Assembly (NCBI GenBank): GCA_003712055.1
Contig: RHLJ01000003.1
Location: 310,001 to 374,000 of the forward strand
Source of the DNA: Balneola sp.
GTDB taxonomy: Bacteria > Bacteroidota > Rhodothermia > Balneolales > Balneolaceae
DNA length: 64,000 bases
Direction of reading: 5' to 3'
Numbering within the stretch: the stretch's first letter is position 1; each line of letters begins with the position of its first letter. Of the stretch, positions 44,174 to 53,410 are shown piece after piece. The translations under genes and the position numbers were made by a program. The notes under the pieces are model-generated. The model ran no database searches and was not told where the DNA came from. It saw nothing but the letters and a program-made list of their open reading frames with translations.

Positions 44174-45304
44174 TTAAATGTAACCGGTTAATAACATGTC
44201 ATCACCTATCTTTTCCCAACTAACCTCTTTAAAGCGGATGATATCTCGCATTTTATTCACTCCAATATTAAGAAAAGACCTTGTGCCTCCACCCAACATT
44301 TTAGGAGAGATAAAGAGTTCGATTTTATCCACGAGCTTCTCCTTTATTAAAGCGGAAGAAAGATGCTGACCACCTTCAATAAGTACTGAGGTAATTCCTT
44401 TTTCAGCAAGTTGATTTAGCATTTCTTTTAAATGGATATGCCCATTCTTTTTCGAAACCTGGATCACTTCTCCTCTAAAATAATTGTGCTGCATCAGTTT
44501 TAGCATCGGATCTGCATCCGTCGCTGACGCTTGCTTATTCCAGGTTACTACTATGGTTTTCTCCTCATATTTATCTGAAAAAAGATTAAGCGTTTTGGGG
44601 AGCTCATAAGGTCCATCCAAAACAATTCTCTGGGGCTGTCTTCCTTTAACATGGCGAACTGTAAGTGATGGATTGTCGAGCATGGCTGTTGATCTTCCAA
44701 CTAGTACCGCATCGTACTCTGATCTCCATTTATGAACCCTTTTCCTAGACTCTTTCCCTGAAATCCACTTGGAATCTCCATCCGGAGCTGCAAGGTAACC
44801 ATCTGCAGTTTGAGCAACTTTTAAGGTTACAAATGGCCGCTTAAAAAGCTGGTGATGGATAAAAAACTCGTTTAGCTTCTCCGCCTCATCTTTAAGAACA
44901 CCGATCTCTGTTTCGACTCCTGCATTTCTAAGTTGGGCTAAACCACTTCCATTTACTTTAGGGTTTGGATCCTGCATCGCCACTACTACTCTGGAAATTG
45001 GTAGCTTGCTTAGTAGTGCTGCGCATGGAGGAGTTTTTCCATGATGTGAGCAAGGTTCCAATGATACATATACCGTTGAATCCTTTAACAGGGCAGTATC
45101 TTTTACAGACTCTACTGCATTAACCTCAGCATGTGCCTCTCCGAATTTCTCATGGTACCCTTTTCCGATTAAATCACCTTCTTTTGATACAATTACACAC
45201 CCTACCATTGGATTAGGTGAAACGAAGCCTTTTCCCTTTCTGGCAAGGTCAATAGCTTTCTGCATCCAAAATTCGTCGATTTGTAACTGCTCGGTTTTTT
45301 CCAT
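44174..45304 (-). CDS. ribD: Bifunctional riboflavin biosynthesis deaminase/reductase
   Basis: A 376-residue enzyme for two steps of riboflavin synthesis. The N-terminal deaminase has the Zn site HAEVNAV and EPCSHHGKTPPC. The C-terminal reductase starts at RPFVTLKVAQTADGYLA and shows the NADPH region VLVGRSTAMLDNPSLTVRH and VLIEGGQHLSSALI. Size is near that of E. coli RibD (367). It heads the ribD-ribE pair and is separated from the PpiD-like gene by a terminator, so it should have its own promoter. Confidence 0.96.
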   Translation of the reverse strand: MEKTEQLQIDEFWMQKAIDLARKGKGFVSPNPMVGCVIVSKEGDLIGKGYHEKFGEAHAEVNAVESVKDTALLKDSTVYVSLEPCSHHGKTPPCAALLSKLPISRVVVAMQDPNPKVNGSGLAQLRNAGVETEIGVLKDEAEKLNEFFIHHQLFKRPFVTLKVAQTADGYLAAPDGDSKWISGKESRKRVHKWRSEYDAVLVGRSTAMLDNPSLTVRHVKGRQPQRIVLDGPYELPKTLNLFSDKYEEKTIVVTWNKQASATDADPMLKLMQHNYFRGEVIQVSKKNGHIHLKEMLNQLAEKGITSVLIEGGQHLSSALIKEKLVDKIELFISPKMLGGGTRSFLNIGVNKMRDIIRFKEVSWEKIGDDMLLTGYI

Positions 45305-45348
45305 CGCTCAAAGTTAGCTCTTGTTTTTGTAGCAAAAAATAAGAGCCA

Positions 45349-45386
45349 CAAAAAAAGGGCGAACACAACATTGTCTCCGCCCTTTT
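45349..45386 (-). terminator. Intrinsic terminator after the PpiD-like gene
   Basis: On the minus strand a 9-bp stem AAAAGGGCG/CGCCCTTTT (45386-45378 and 45361-45353) has a 16-base loop and is followed by a further run of T. It lies 18 bases after the foldase stop and before ribD. Confidence 0.9.
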
Positions 45387-45403
45387 AAAAATCTGATTAT
45401 TTT

Positions 45404-47176
45404 TTATCTAAACAAGCGAGAGCGGTTATCAGTTATATCCGCTTCTTCTTTCAATTCATCTAGCCAAATGGATAGATATTTCTGACTTTCCAGCTGCTCG
45501 AGCTCCGCTCTAATTTGTTGTGCTGTTGCACCATCAAGGGTAGATGGTATAGCTCTGGTTATTGTATTAACCTGTACAACATAGGCTGCATTCAAGCCTT
45601 CAAGAACCCCTGAAGTCTGCCCGTCCTCCATCTCAAAAATAGCTCCTACAATACCCGGCTCCCTTCCTGCACCGGTAATTACTGAACTGTTTGCTGCTAA
45701 ATTATCAACGGTTTGAATTTCTTTAGATGCTGCAGTGGCAAGACTTTCGAGAGAAGCATTTGCAGCTACAAGATTTGAAATATTGGAAACTGCAATTTCT
45801 TTTCTCTTCTCGTTTCTAACCTGAGTTCCGATTAAAGCTTCTACTTCTTCAAAAGGTCTGAATCCCTCAGGAGTCTTTTCCACCAACTCTATTACAACAA
45901 ACTGAGTGCCCAATTCAATAGGCTCAGAGACATCACCTTCATCAGCATCCCTGAAAAAATCGAGTGCTTGCTGGCTTGCTCCTAAACCAGAAATAAAGGA
46001 ATTGCCTTTTGTGGCAAAAACTTCCTGTACGGATAGTCCTGCTCGTTCTGCTTCTTCATCAAAACTGGTTTCTTCTGAAGCAAAAAAGAAAAACTCATCC
46101 GCATTTTCTGCCGCATCATCAATGGTAGATGGAAGAGCTTCAAAAGGAAGTGAGAATACCACGAATTTGATCTCATCGCCTTCTTCTGCTACTTTTTTGA
46201 TGATTGCCGCACTTGAACCCAGATTAAGAGCTTCAGTTACTTCTCCAACAGCTACATCAAGTACTGGTGCATATTCTTCTCTGATTTCATCCCTATTTAC
46301 GAATACATTGGTATATGGGGTAATTGATTGCTGGCGAATCAAGAAAAGGGAATCATTATCAGTAGCTGCAAAAGAATTTGATAAACCAGCTACTTCTTCA
46401 AGGATCTCAGTAGTATCCTGGCTGGTTGGTAGTGTACTAAAAGAAACCAACCTTGCTCTATAAGACTCTTCCTGCTTATAGCGTTCTTTATTTTCTTCAT
46501 AATAAGAACGAAGATCATTATCTGAAGTAACTACTTCAGCCTCATCTACTTCGTTAAATGGAAAACGGATAAAGGAAAATTCCGCAAAGCTGTTTCTTCT
46601 TTTGAATTCCTTCTCAACATCCTGATCGGTTACCTGAATACCTGCAGTTATGAAATTACGAAGTTTATCCTGGCGTCTCTTTTGGCGAAGCTGTAATTCA
46701 ATAGCAATGGCTTCCTGAGTATAGTCGCCTGAGGCAAGCACATTTTCTACAGCAAAGCGATCAATGCTTCCATCTTCACGTGCAAAGTATTGATAGATTA
46801 AGGGATCAGGATTGTCACCATAAGCCATTTCCAGTACTTCACCATCGGTAACAGTAATTCCCAGTTCGTCCATTTTTTGCTCAAGTAGTGTCGCACTTAC
46901 AAGATCTTCCCATACCTGAGTCTCATAGATAGCTCTTGTTTCAGCAGTCATAGAAGCGCCCGTTTGCTGGGTATATGCTGTTGAGTAGTACTGAACTCTC
47001 TGATTATATTCTTCCAAACTAATTGGCTCACCATTTACACTTCCAAGTGTACTTGGTCCGGCAGAAAGGGCATTAGGATCGTACACGTCCATAATTACCC
47101 ACAAAAGACCAAAAGAGCCTATCAAAATCCACAAGATAATACCTGTATTATCTCTAAATTTCGTCATTACACCCAT
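45404..47176 (-). CDS. PpiD/SurA-like periplasmic peptidyl-prolyl isomerase
   Basis: A 590-residue membrane-anchored foldase. One N-terminal helix (GIILWILIGSFGLLWVIM) anchors it in the inner membrane. Next comes a SurA_N-like chaperone region (LGSVNGEPISLEEYNQRVQYYS). The middle holds a parvulin-like domain (FFFFASEETSFDEEAERAGL..., LDFFRDADEGDVSEPIELGTQFVVIELVEK). The start may be 9 bases later (MTKFRDN). It acts in outer-membrane protein folding at the Sec exit. It lies downstream of the Mla operon, 134 bases from mlaD. Confidence 0.88.
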   Translation of the reverse strand: MGVMTKFRDNTGIILWILIGSFGLLWVIMDVYDPNALSAGPSTLGSVNGEPISLEEYNQRVQYYSTAYTQQTGASMTAETRAIYETQVWEDLVSATLLEQKMDELGITVTDGEVLEMAYGDNPDPLIYQYFAREDGSIDRFAVENVLASGDYTQEAIAIELQLRQKRRQDKLRNFITAGIQVTDQDVEKEFKRRNSFAEFSFIRFPFNEVDEAEVVTSDNDLRSYYEENKERYKQEESYRARLVSFSTLPTSQDTTEILEEVAGLSNSFAATDNDSLFLIRQQSITPYTNVFVNRDEIREEYAPVLDVAVGEVTEALNLGSSAAIIKKVAEEGDEIKFVVFSLPFEALPSTIDDAAENADEFFFFASEETSFDEEAERAGLSVQEVFATKGNSFISGLGASQQALDFFRDADEGDVSEPIELGTQFVVIELVEKTPEGFRPFEEVEALIGTQVRNEKRKEIAVSNISNLVAANASLESLATAASKEIQTVDNLAANSSVITGAGREPGIVGAIFEMEDGQTSGVLEGLNAAYVVQVNTITRAIPSTLDGATAQQIRAELEQLESQKYLSIWLDELKEEADITDNRSRLFR

Positions 47177-47310
47177 AATAGGTATCCTCTAAATCGTACT
47201 TAAATTTGATGTTTCAATTTCGGCACCGGTAGTTCTGTTTACCTTGACCGTGAGCCTGGAAATATACACCAATAGCTAAGTAATAAAAAGCATCAGAGCG
47301 CTTAAAGGTG

Positions 47311-48234
47311 TTAAAATATATCGACCAGGCGCATATGCTTTAGGTAACGCTTAGGGTCTTCCTGGATTGACTTAATCAGCTCGTTTAGGTTAACTGTTAA
47401 GCTATCCAGGTTATCATAGAGAGAGGGATCGTTAACCATTTTTCCTAAAGTACCTTCGCCAATATCTATTTTGGAAAGTATGCTGGACATAGATTCGGAG
47501 CTCTCCAAAAACTCAGCAGATAAAGAATCTAATTCTCCACTGAACTTTTCAAGGTTTGAAATGATACTTGTAAGGTCTTGTTTGCTTGAGTCACTTAGTT
47601 CACTAACATTCGCAAGCGTTTTTTGTGCATCCAGAATCATTGCATCAATCTCTCCTTGGCGATTCTTGATGATCTGAGCTATGGACTCTGTACTCTCTTG
47701 AATATTTGAAATAGTGGATGAGATTTCTCCTCCTTTTTCCAAGTTGGCCATTGAGCGGAGCAAATCGTTAGTTAACGATAGCGTGATTGCTACAGAGTCC
47801 GCGATATCTGATCCTTTATCAGAAAATGATTCCACTACCCCTTCTTCATGGGTTCCTTCTATAAAATCACCCCAGCTTATCATTTGCTGGTTGTCAGATT
47901 TTACGATCTCAATGCTAGCTGTTCCCAGTAGTGCCGGAACTATTTGAGCTTTAGAACCTATAGGTATGCTAATCGGCTCTGAAATATTCAATGTAACCAA
48001 GGTGCTATCTCCATTTGGCAAAAACTCCATTTCCCTAACGGAACCAACTTTAAATCCTCTTAGAAAAACATCTCCGCCTTTAATGAGCCCATCTACATTT
48101 GCATACTTAGTATAAATGATATTAGTAGCTGAAAACAAAGGTTCATCTTTCATTACCCGGAAACCAAGATAGGCCACTACAATTGCAGCAAGTACTACTA
48201 GTCCAATTTTAACCTCGTTGCTTAACTTGTTCAA
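47311..48234 (-). CDS. MCE-domain lipid transport protein (MlaD-like)
   Basis: A 307-residue protein with an N-terminal membrane helix (IGLVVLAAIVVAYLGFRVM), one MCE domain (YTKYANVDGLIKGGDVFLRGFKVGSVREMEF, IPIGSKAQIVPALLGTASIEIV) and a long C-terminal coiled coil rich in Ser, Leu and Glu (about residues 150-290). In Mla systems it forms a hexameric ring for phospholipids between the membranes. It follows the ATPase by 9 bases. It is longer than E. coli MlaD (183) because of the coiled coil, which could span the periplasm. Confidence 0.92.
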   Translation of the reverse strand: MNKLSNEVKIGLVVLAAIVVAYLGFRVMKDEPLFSATNIIYTKYANVDGLIKGGDVFLRGFKVGSVREMEFLPNGDSTLVTLNISEPISIPIGSKAQIVPALLGTASIEIVKSDNQQMISWGDFIEGTHEEGVVESFSDKGSDIADSVAITLSLTNDLLRSMANLEKGGEISSTISNIQESTESIAQIIKNRQGEIDAMILDAQKTLANVSELSDSSKQDLTSIISNLEKFSGELDSLSAEFLESSESMSSILSKIDIGEGTLGKMVNDPSLYDNLDSLTVNLNELIKSIQEDPKRYLKHMRLVDIF

Positions 48235-48243
48235 AACGCTCCT

Positions 48244-48993
48244 CTAATAGTGTTTTTGTTTGATCTGGTACTCACTTGCTGTTATAAAATCGATAAGTGG
48301 AGGATAATCACTTTCCTGCATTTCTTCTACCGAACCATACCAACTAAGTTTTTGCTCGTCCAAAAAGGCTACTTTTTCGGCTACCGTTAGCACACTGTGC
48401 ATATCATGAGTAATAACTATTGAAGTTATATCGAGATTCTTGGACATACTTACTATCAGTTCATTGATCTCTTCGGAAGTTTTAGGATCTAACCCTGATG
48501 TTGGTTCATCATATAGTAAGTATTGTGGCTGTAAAATAATCGCCCTTGCCAAACCTACTCTTTTCCTCATCCCTCCTGATAATGATGCTGTACTTTTATC
48601 TCCCGCACCAGTAAGATTTACCATTTCCAGAGCTTTATTCACTTTCTCCTGAATAACCTCTTCGGAATCTTTAGTAAAGTAACGAAGCGGAAATGCCACG
48701 TTCTCAAAAGTACTGATAGAATCAAATAGCGCGGCTCCTTGAAACAGTATACCAAAGCGTTGTCGCATTTTTCTCAATTCGGAATAGGACAAGCAAAATA
48801 AGTCATGTCCGTCAATCATCACTTTACCTGAATCGGGATACAAAAGTGCATTCAGGTGTTTTAGCAGTACAGATTTACCACATCCTGATTTCCCAATTAT
48901 TGCAAGAGTTTCCCCATTCTCAATATTGAATGAGACATCTTTCCAAATCAAATTGGAACCAAAACTTTTAGTAAGATTCTTAATCTCAATCAT
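48244..48993 (-). CDS. MlaF-like ABC transporter ATPase
   Basis: I place the start at 48993 (MIEIKNLTKSFGS), which gives the usual ABC beginning; an upstream ATG at 49047 lies inside the permease gene. About 249 residues. Walker A is IGKSGCGKSVLLKHL, the Q-loop is in ILFQGAALFDS, the signature is ASLSGGMRKRVGLARA, and Walker B is YLLYDEPTSGLDP. The 'SGGM.KR' signature and 'GAALFDS' are marks of the MlaF/Ttg2A branch. It lies 2 bases after the permease and 9 before the MCE gene. Confidence 0.95.
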   Translation of the reverse strand: MIEIKNLTKSFGSNLIWKDVSFNIENGETLAIIGKSGCGKSVLLKHLNALLYPDSGKVMIDGHDLFCLSYSELRKMRQRFGILFQGAALFDSISTFENVAFPLRYFTKDSEEVIQEKVNKALEMVNLTGAGDKSTASLSGGMRKRVGLARAIILQPQYLLYDEPTSGLDPKTSEEINELIVSMSKNLDITSIVITHDMHSVLTVAEKVAFLDEQKLSWYGSVEEMQESDYPPLIDFITASEYQIKQKHY

Positions 48994-48995
48994 TT

Positions 48996-49733
48996 TTATA
49001 ACAAGATTGCTGCAAGCACAAAATCGGCTAATAAAATATAAATACATCCTAATACGGTGGACTGGGTAGTAGCGTTCCCAACCCCCTCTGCTCCACCAAA
49101 CGCATAATATCCCTTAAAGCAAGCAATAGAGGTAATTACAAAACCAAATACGAAAGACTTCACAATACCAAAAACCACATCCTCGGGATAGAAAAACTGT
49201 CTTGCGCCCTGCATAAACTCAGCAACCGGAAGAATCCCATCTAATGAGCCTGCTAGAATACCTCCCGAAATCCCGGTGGTCGCAGCCGCAACATAGAGTA
49301 CAGGAAACATACAAATTCCAGCTAGAATCCTCGGTACTACCAAAAAGGTAACAGAATTGAATCCCATCGACTCCAGCGCATCAATTTGCTCACTAACACG
49401 CATGGTTCCAAGCTCGGTTGAGATCCTGGCTCCAACTTTACCAGCTAATACAAGCCCTCCAATAACAGCTGCTAATTCAATCACTATTGATTGCCCAACA
49501 ATGGATCCTACAATTGAAACCGGATATAAATCTGTATCAAGCTGATAAGCAGTTTGCAGGGTCAATACTGCTCCGGTAAAAAAACCGGTTAGCATTATAA
49601 TAGGGATAGACTCGTACCCCACCTTTACAAATTCCGCAAAAAGGTTTTTTCGGTACGTACTAAATTCAGTAACTGAGCGTAACGCCTGGTAGAGAAGTAA
49701 GGAATACTGACCAAACTGTTTAATAGAATCCAT
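48996..49733 (-). CDS. MlaE-like ABC permease
   Basis: A 245-residue inner-membrane protein of the MlaE/TrbH family. Typical are FTGAVLTLQTAYQL, IVGQSIVIELAAVIGGLVLAGKVGARISTELGTMRVSEQIDALESMG and the last helices (VFGFVITSIACFKGYYAFGGAEGVGNATTQSTV). It is the first gene of the operon mlaE-mlaF-mlaD that moves phospholipids between membranes. MlaB and MlaC are not seen here, as is usual outside Proteobacteria. It is divergent from porQ, with 102 bases between. Confidence 0.95.
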   Translation of the reverse strand: MDSIKQFGQYSLLLYQALRSVTEFSTYRKNLFAEFVKVGYESIPIIMLTGFFTGAVLTLQTAYQLDTDLYPVSIVGSIVGQSIVIELAAVIGGLVLAGKVGARISTELGTMRVSEQIDALESMGFNSVTFLVVPRILAGICMFPVLYVAAATTGISGGILAGSLDGILPVAEFMQGARQFFYPEDVVFGIVKSFVFGFVITSIACFKGYYAFGGAEGVGNATTQSTVLGCIYILLADFVLAAILL

Positions 49734-49835
49734 GTACCGAAGCTTACTCCTCTCGAGTGATAATAATGATGTTATATACTTTCGCTACCATTATATTCAT
49801 ATTACAAAACAATATTTAAAATTGTCATCTCAATC

Positions 49836-50822
49836 ATGACTTTCTTCCGCTTAGTACTTGTTGTTGTGTTCTCCCTGTTGTGCTCATCGTATAGTTTAGC
49901 CCAAACAAGTAGTTCCAGTATTTTCAGGTTTTTAGAAGTCACTCCTTCTGCAAGATTAGCTGGACTTGGCGGAAATCATGTTGCCTTGTTCAACCCTACT
50001 ATTTCTGAGTTTTATTTAAACCCAGCATACCTAAATCCTGAATCTAGTAAATCAGTTTCTGCCACTTTTGTGAACTACCTCGCCGACTCAAGAACGGGTT
50101 TTGCCAATGGCGCTTACCATATAGATAACCTTGGGACTATTGGAGTTGGGTTACGATATACAGGCTATGGCTCTTTGAGTGAGTATGATGAACAGGGAAC
50201 ACGGCTTGGAGACCTCAACGCCGGAGATTTAGCCCTCACCTCTTCGTTAAGTACCGATCTTGGCCCAAAATTATATGCGGGTGCATCTGTTACCTTAATT
50301 CATTCATCCTACCATACCTATAATTCGAATGCTCTTACTGCTTCTGGTGGGGTATACTATATGAACTCCGACACTGATTTTAGTGCGGGGCTTTCTTTTA
50401 GAAATTTAGGAGATCAACTCGACTTCTATAATGGCTTTAGAGAAACCATTCCATTTGACATTTCAGCAGGAATATCAAAAAAACCAGAAAATTTTCCTTT
50501 TCACTTACATCTCACTTTACGTCAATTAAATAATTGGGAGCTGGATGTAGCAGGTGAAACTGAATCTCCTAACTTCACTGAAGCTTTATTTCGTCATGTT
50601 ATCCTTGGAGGAGAAGCCTCATTAGGCGAGAATGTAAAACTTCGATTTGGGTATGACCGCCTCCTTCATGAACAAACTAAAACCAATGACTCTTTCGACT
50701 TTGCAGGAGTGAGCATGGGTATGGGATTTAAGATCAAATCATTAATCCTAGATATGAGCAGAAATTCATACAGTGATATAGGTGGTGTTGTGCAGCTCAG
50801 TCTTCGCACTCAATTGAAGTAG
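49836..50822 (+). CDS. porQ: Type IX secretion PorQ-like outer-membrane protein
   Basis: A 328-residue FadL-type barrel with a signal peptide (VVVFSLLCSSYSLAQ). The first mature part, FRFLEVTPSARLAGLGGNHVALFNPTISEFYLNPA, fits PorQ/PorV-type proteins. The barrel has GTIGVGLRYTGYGSLSEYDEQG and ends with alternating strands. PorQ contributes to the attachment complex of the type IX system, and a type IX sorting domain is seen on the xylanase at 62101. Only 1 base separates it from the potassium channel gene, so both are expressed together, although I know of no functional link. Confidence 0.82.
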   Translation: MTFFRLVLVVVFSLLCSSYSLAQTSSSSIFRFLEVTPSARLAGLGGNHVALFNPTISEFYLNPAYLNPESSKSVSATFVNYLADSRTGFANGAYHIDNLGTIGVGLRYTGYGSLSEYDEQGTRLGDLNAGDLALTSSLSTDLGPKLYAGASVTLIHSSYHTYNSNALTASGGVYYMNSDTDFSAGLSFRNLGDQLDFYNGFRETIPFDISAGISKKPENFPFHLHLTLRQLNNWELDVAGETESPNFTEALFRHVILGGEASLGENVKLRFGYDRLLHEQTKTNDSFDFAGVSMGMGFKIKSLILDMSRNSYSDIGGVVQLSLRTQLK

Positions 50823-50823
50823 T

Positions 50824-51882
50824 ATGAATAATCGACTGTATTCCGCTCTGGTCGAAAATCCCGCCGTTTTTAGGATAGGTATTGCTACTACTATTATGAT
50901 GGCAATATTCCTTGTTGGAACCCTGGGCTACCACTATATAGAGGGTATGGGCTTTTTTGATGGGCTTTATATGACCTTTATCACTATCTCAACAATAGGT
51001 TTTAGGGAGGTTCATAATCTATCGATTGAAGGGCGCATTTTCACGATGGGTATCTTTATATTTGGGATCGGGGTGATTTCATACATCGCTTCACAAACTA
51101 CCCAGTTAATTTTTGAGAATGAACATTTTCTAAAACGGGCTATAAGAAAGCGGCTTGGAGAAATGAATCAACATTACATAATCTGTGGATATGGAAGAAT
51201 AGGTAACCGGATCGCAAATGTACTCCGCGATGCCGGTTTGCCAGTTGTAGTTGTAGAGCTGGAGGAGTCAAATATTGATCGAATTCAGGCAGACAAACAC
51301 GTCTATATCCAGGGTGATGCACAAAATGAGAACATACTGCAAGAAGCGGGTATCGATAAAGCTAAAGCGCTGATCTGTGCACTATCAAGTGATAAGGACA
51401 ATGTATTTACTACCCTACTTGCTCGAGAATTGAATCCTGAAATTTTCATTTTAGTCCGTGCTAATGAGAACAGTAACCGCTTGAGAATTTCAAGAGCTGG
51501 AGCTAATAAAGTAATTTCTCCCTACGATATTGGTGCAGATCGTATGGCAAATGTAATACTAAGACCTCAGGTTGAACACTTTATTGAAACCATGACGAGA
51601 GATGATCAACAAGATCATACCTTCGATGAGGTTTTAATTGGTAAGGGTTCAGCCTTATCTGGAAAAAGCCTTGGAGAGATCGGTGTAAGAAATAAATACG
51701 GAGTACTAATCATTGCCATTATACCCAATGGAGAGCGCATCAAATTTAACCCACTTAGTACTGATATAATTAATGAGGGAGATTCTCTTATTTTACTAGG
51801 TGATATGAAAAAAGTAGGTGATTTCAGATCTGAGCTATGCAAAGACGACCGGTCACTGGCGGAAAGAACTGAACATATTTAA
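50824..51882 (+). CDS. Two-TM potassium channel with TrkA-N and TrkA-C domains
   Basis: A 352-residue channel subunit with two membrane helices (about residues 17-35 and 73-90), a pore loop, then a RCK/TrkA-N domain (HYIICGYGRIGNRIANVL, the Rossmann motif, with VYIQGDAQNENIL) and a TrkA-C domain at the end. The selectivity filter is TISTIGFREV; K+ channels normally have TVGYGD. The variant TxGFRE occurs in several bacterial channels but has Arg where the third filter Gly or its neighbour stands, so ion selectivity is open. Tetrameric by analogy with MthK. Confidence 0.9.
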   Translation: MNNRLYSALVENPAVFRIGIATTIMMAIFLVGTLGYHYIEGMGFFDGLYMTFITISTIGFREVHNLSIEGRIFTMGIFIFGIGVISYIASQTTQLIFENEHFLKRAIRKRLGEMNQHYIICGYGRIGNRIANVLRDAGLPVVVVELEESNIDRIQADKHVYIQGDAQNENILQEAGIDKAKALICALSSDKDNVFTTLLARELNPEIFILVRANENSNRLRISRAGANKVISPYDIGADRMANVILRPQVEHFIETMTRDDQQDHTFDEVLIGKGSALSGKSLGEIGVRNKYGVLIIAIIPNGERIKFNPLSTDIINEGDSLILLGDMKKVGDFRSELCKDDRSLAERTEHI

Positions 51883-51896
51883 CACAGAACTAACGA

Positions 51897-53081
51897 ATGA
51901 TAAGATATTTTACAGCCGGAGAATCACACGGTCCGGGATTAACAGGAATTATAGAAGGAATACCGGCTGGATTAGCCATTACTGAAAGTGAGATTGCAGA
52001 GCATCTTGCTCGTCGCCAACAGGGATATGGACGTGGTGGTAGAATGGCTTTTGAAAAAGATCATGCAACCATAAGCTCTGGTGTTCGCTTCGGAAAAACG
52101 ATGGGTGGACCTATCGCACTTTATATGGAGAACAGGGCTTTCCAAAAGGACAAAGCCAATTGGCCTGTGGTAATGAACAAAGAGACAGAGTCCGATGATA
52201 TCGAAAAAATTACTCTTCCACGTCCGGGTCATGCCGACCTGGTAGGCGCTCAGAAATATCGTTTTGATGACATAAGACCGGTAATTGAACGCTCAAGTGC
52301 CAGAGAAACCGGAATGCGTGTAGCCTGTACAGGAATTGCCCGGAAGTTACTCAAACACTTCGGTATCGAAATAGGTGGCCATGTTCTAAGAATTGGAGAA
52401 GCCGGGTATAATTCATGGGAGGAAATAAGGGAAGTAGCAGATCCTCTTATTCAAGGCGGGGCAGAACATGTTTATAAAACGGCCGATGAATCTGAAGTAC
52501 GATGCTTAAATGAGACCCTTTCTGCCGAAATGGTTGATGAAATCAAGAAATACAGAAAAGCTGGTTCCTCACTGGGAGGTGTTTACGAGATTATTGTAAC
52601 CGGAGTACCTGCTGGTTTGGGAAGTTTTACTCACTGGGATAGAAAACTTGATGGCTTAATTGCCCAGGCAATTATGGGCACCCAGGCAATGAAAGGGGTT
52701 GAGATCGGCTTAGGATTCGAATCCGGAGCCAGACCCGGGCACAATGTGCACGACGAAATTTCCCACGATGGTACTACTTTTCAACGTTCTACAAACCGCT
52801 CGGGTGGAATAGAAGGCGGAATGAGTACGGGTATGCCTATCATTATACGGGGAGTCATGAAGCCTATTCCTACTATGCTCAACCCACTAAAAACGGTAGA
52901 TATGCATAGCCTTGAGGTTATGGAAACCCGTTATGAACGATCTGATGTGTGTGCATTACCTAGAGCGGTTGTAGTAGCTGAAAGTGTGATCGCACCTGTA
53001 ATTGCTAATGCCTTTCTCGAAAAATTTGGAGGTGATTCTATTAGTGAAATAGAAGAGCGCTTTAATAGTTATAAAGGGTGA
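51897..53081 (+). CDS. aroC: Chorismate synthase
   Basis: A 394-residue FMN-dependent enzyme for the last step of the shikimate pathway. Signature sequences are YFTAGESHGPGLTGIIEGIPAGL at the N-terminus, RRQQGYGRGGRM, RPGHADLVGAQKY, and RSSARETGMRVA. The third is SGARPGHNVHDE with RSGGIEGGMSTG. The size is slightly above that of E. coli AroC (361), as in Gram-positive types. It overlaps the TPR gene by 4 bases. A second pathway gene, aroQ, is at 35657 but in another operon. Confidence 0.97.
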   Translation: MIRYFTAGESHGPGLTGIIEGIPAGLAITESEIAEHLARRQQGYGRGGRMAFEKDHATISSGVRFGKTMGGPIALYMENRAFQKDKANWPVVMNKETESDDIEKITLPRPGHADLVGAQKYRFDDIRPVIERSSARETGMRVACTGIARKLLKHFGIEIGGHVLRIGEAGYNSWEEIREVADPLIQGGAEHVYKTADESEVRCLNETLSAEMVDEIKKYRKAGSSLGGVYEIIVTGVPAGLGSFTHWDRKLDGLIAQAIMGTQAMKGVEIGLGFESGARPGHNVHDEISHDGTTFQRSTNRSGGIEGGMSTGMPIIIRGVMKPIPTMLNPLKTVDMHSLEVMETRYERSDVCALPRAVVVAESVIAPVIANAFLEKFGGDSISEIEERFNSYKG

Positions 53082-53407
53082 TGAAAAATAATATTCCGAC
53101 ACTTGCCGCAAGAGTTAAGGACAATCCAAACGATTCATTCTCAAAATTTGCACTTGCTCTGGAATTGATGAAAATAGGTCTAAACGAAAAAGCCCTTGTT
53201 CTTTTCGAAAGCATTATAGAAAACGACCCAAATTATGTAGGCGTTTATTATCATTTAGGCGCACTTTACATTTCCCTAGATGAGAACAAAAAGGGAATAA
53301 ACACCTATAAGAAAGGAATTGAAATAGCGAATACTATAAAGGATCAACATGTAAGGTCTGAATTACAATCCGCATTAATGTCGTTTGAGCTCAATCAGGA
53401 CAGTTAA
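53078..53407 (+). CDS. Small tetratricopeptide-repeat protein
   Basis: A 109-residue cytoplasmic protein without signal peptide. It has two or three TPR units: NDSFSKFALALELMKIGLNEKALVLFESIIEN and NYVGVYYHLGALYISLDENKKGINTYKKGIEIA. TPR proteins serve in protein contacts; no partner can be named. Its ATG overlaps the aroC stop (GTGATG) and it precedes the LysM gene by 3 bases, so it is part of the 49836-55092 gene row. Confidence 0.85.
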   Translation: MMKNNIPTLAARVKDNPNDSFSKFALALELMKIGLNEKALVLFESIIENDPNYVGVYYHLGALYISLDENKKGINTYKKGIEIANTIKDQHVRSELQSALMSFELNQDS

Positions 53408-53410
53408 TCA

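Noticed and set aside
43569-45304. FMN riboswitch before the riboflavin genes
   Set aside because: I looked upstream of ribD for the conserved RFN-element words and found none; the gap is short and filled with the preceding terminator.
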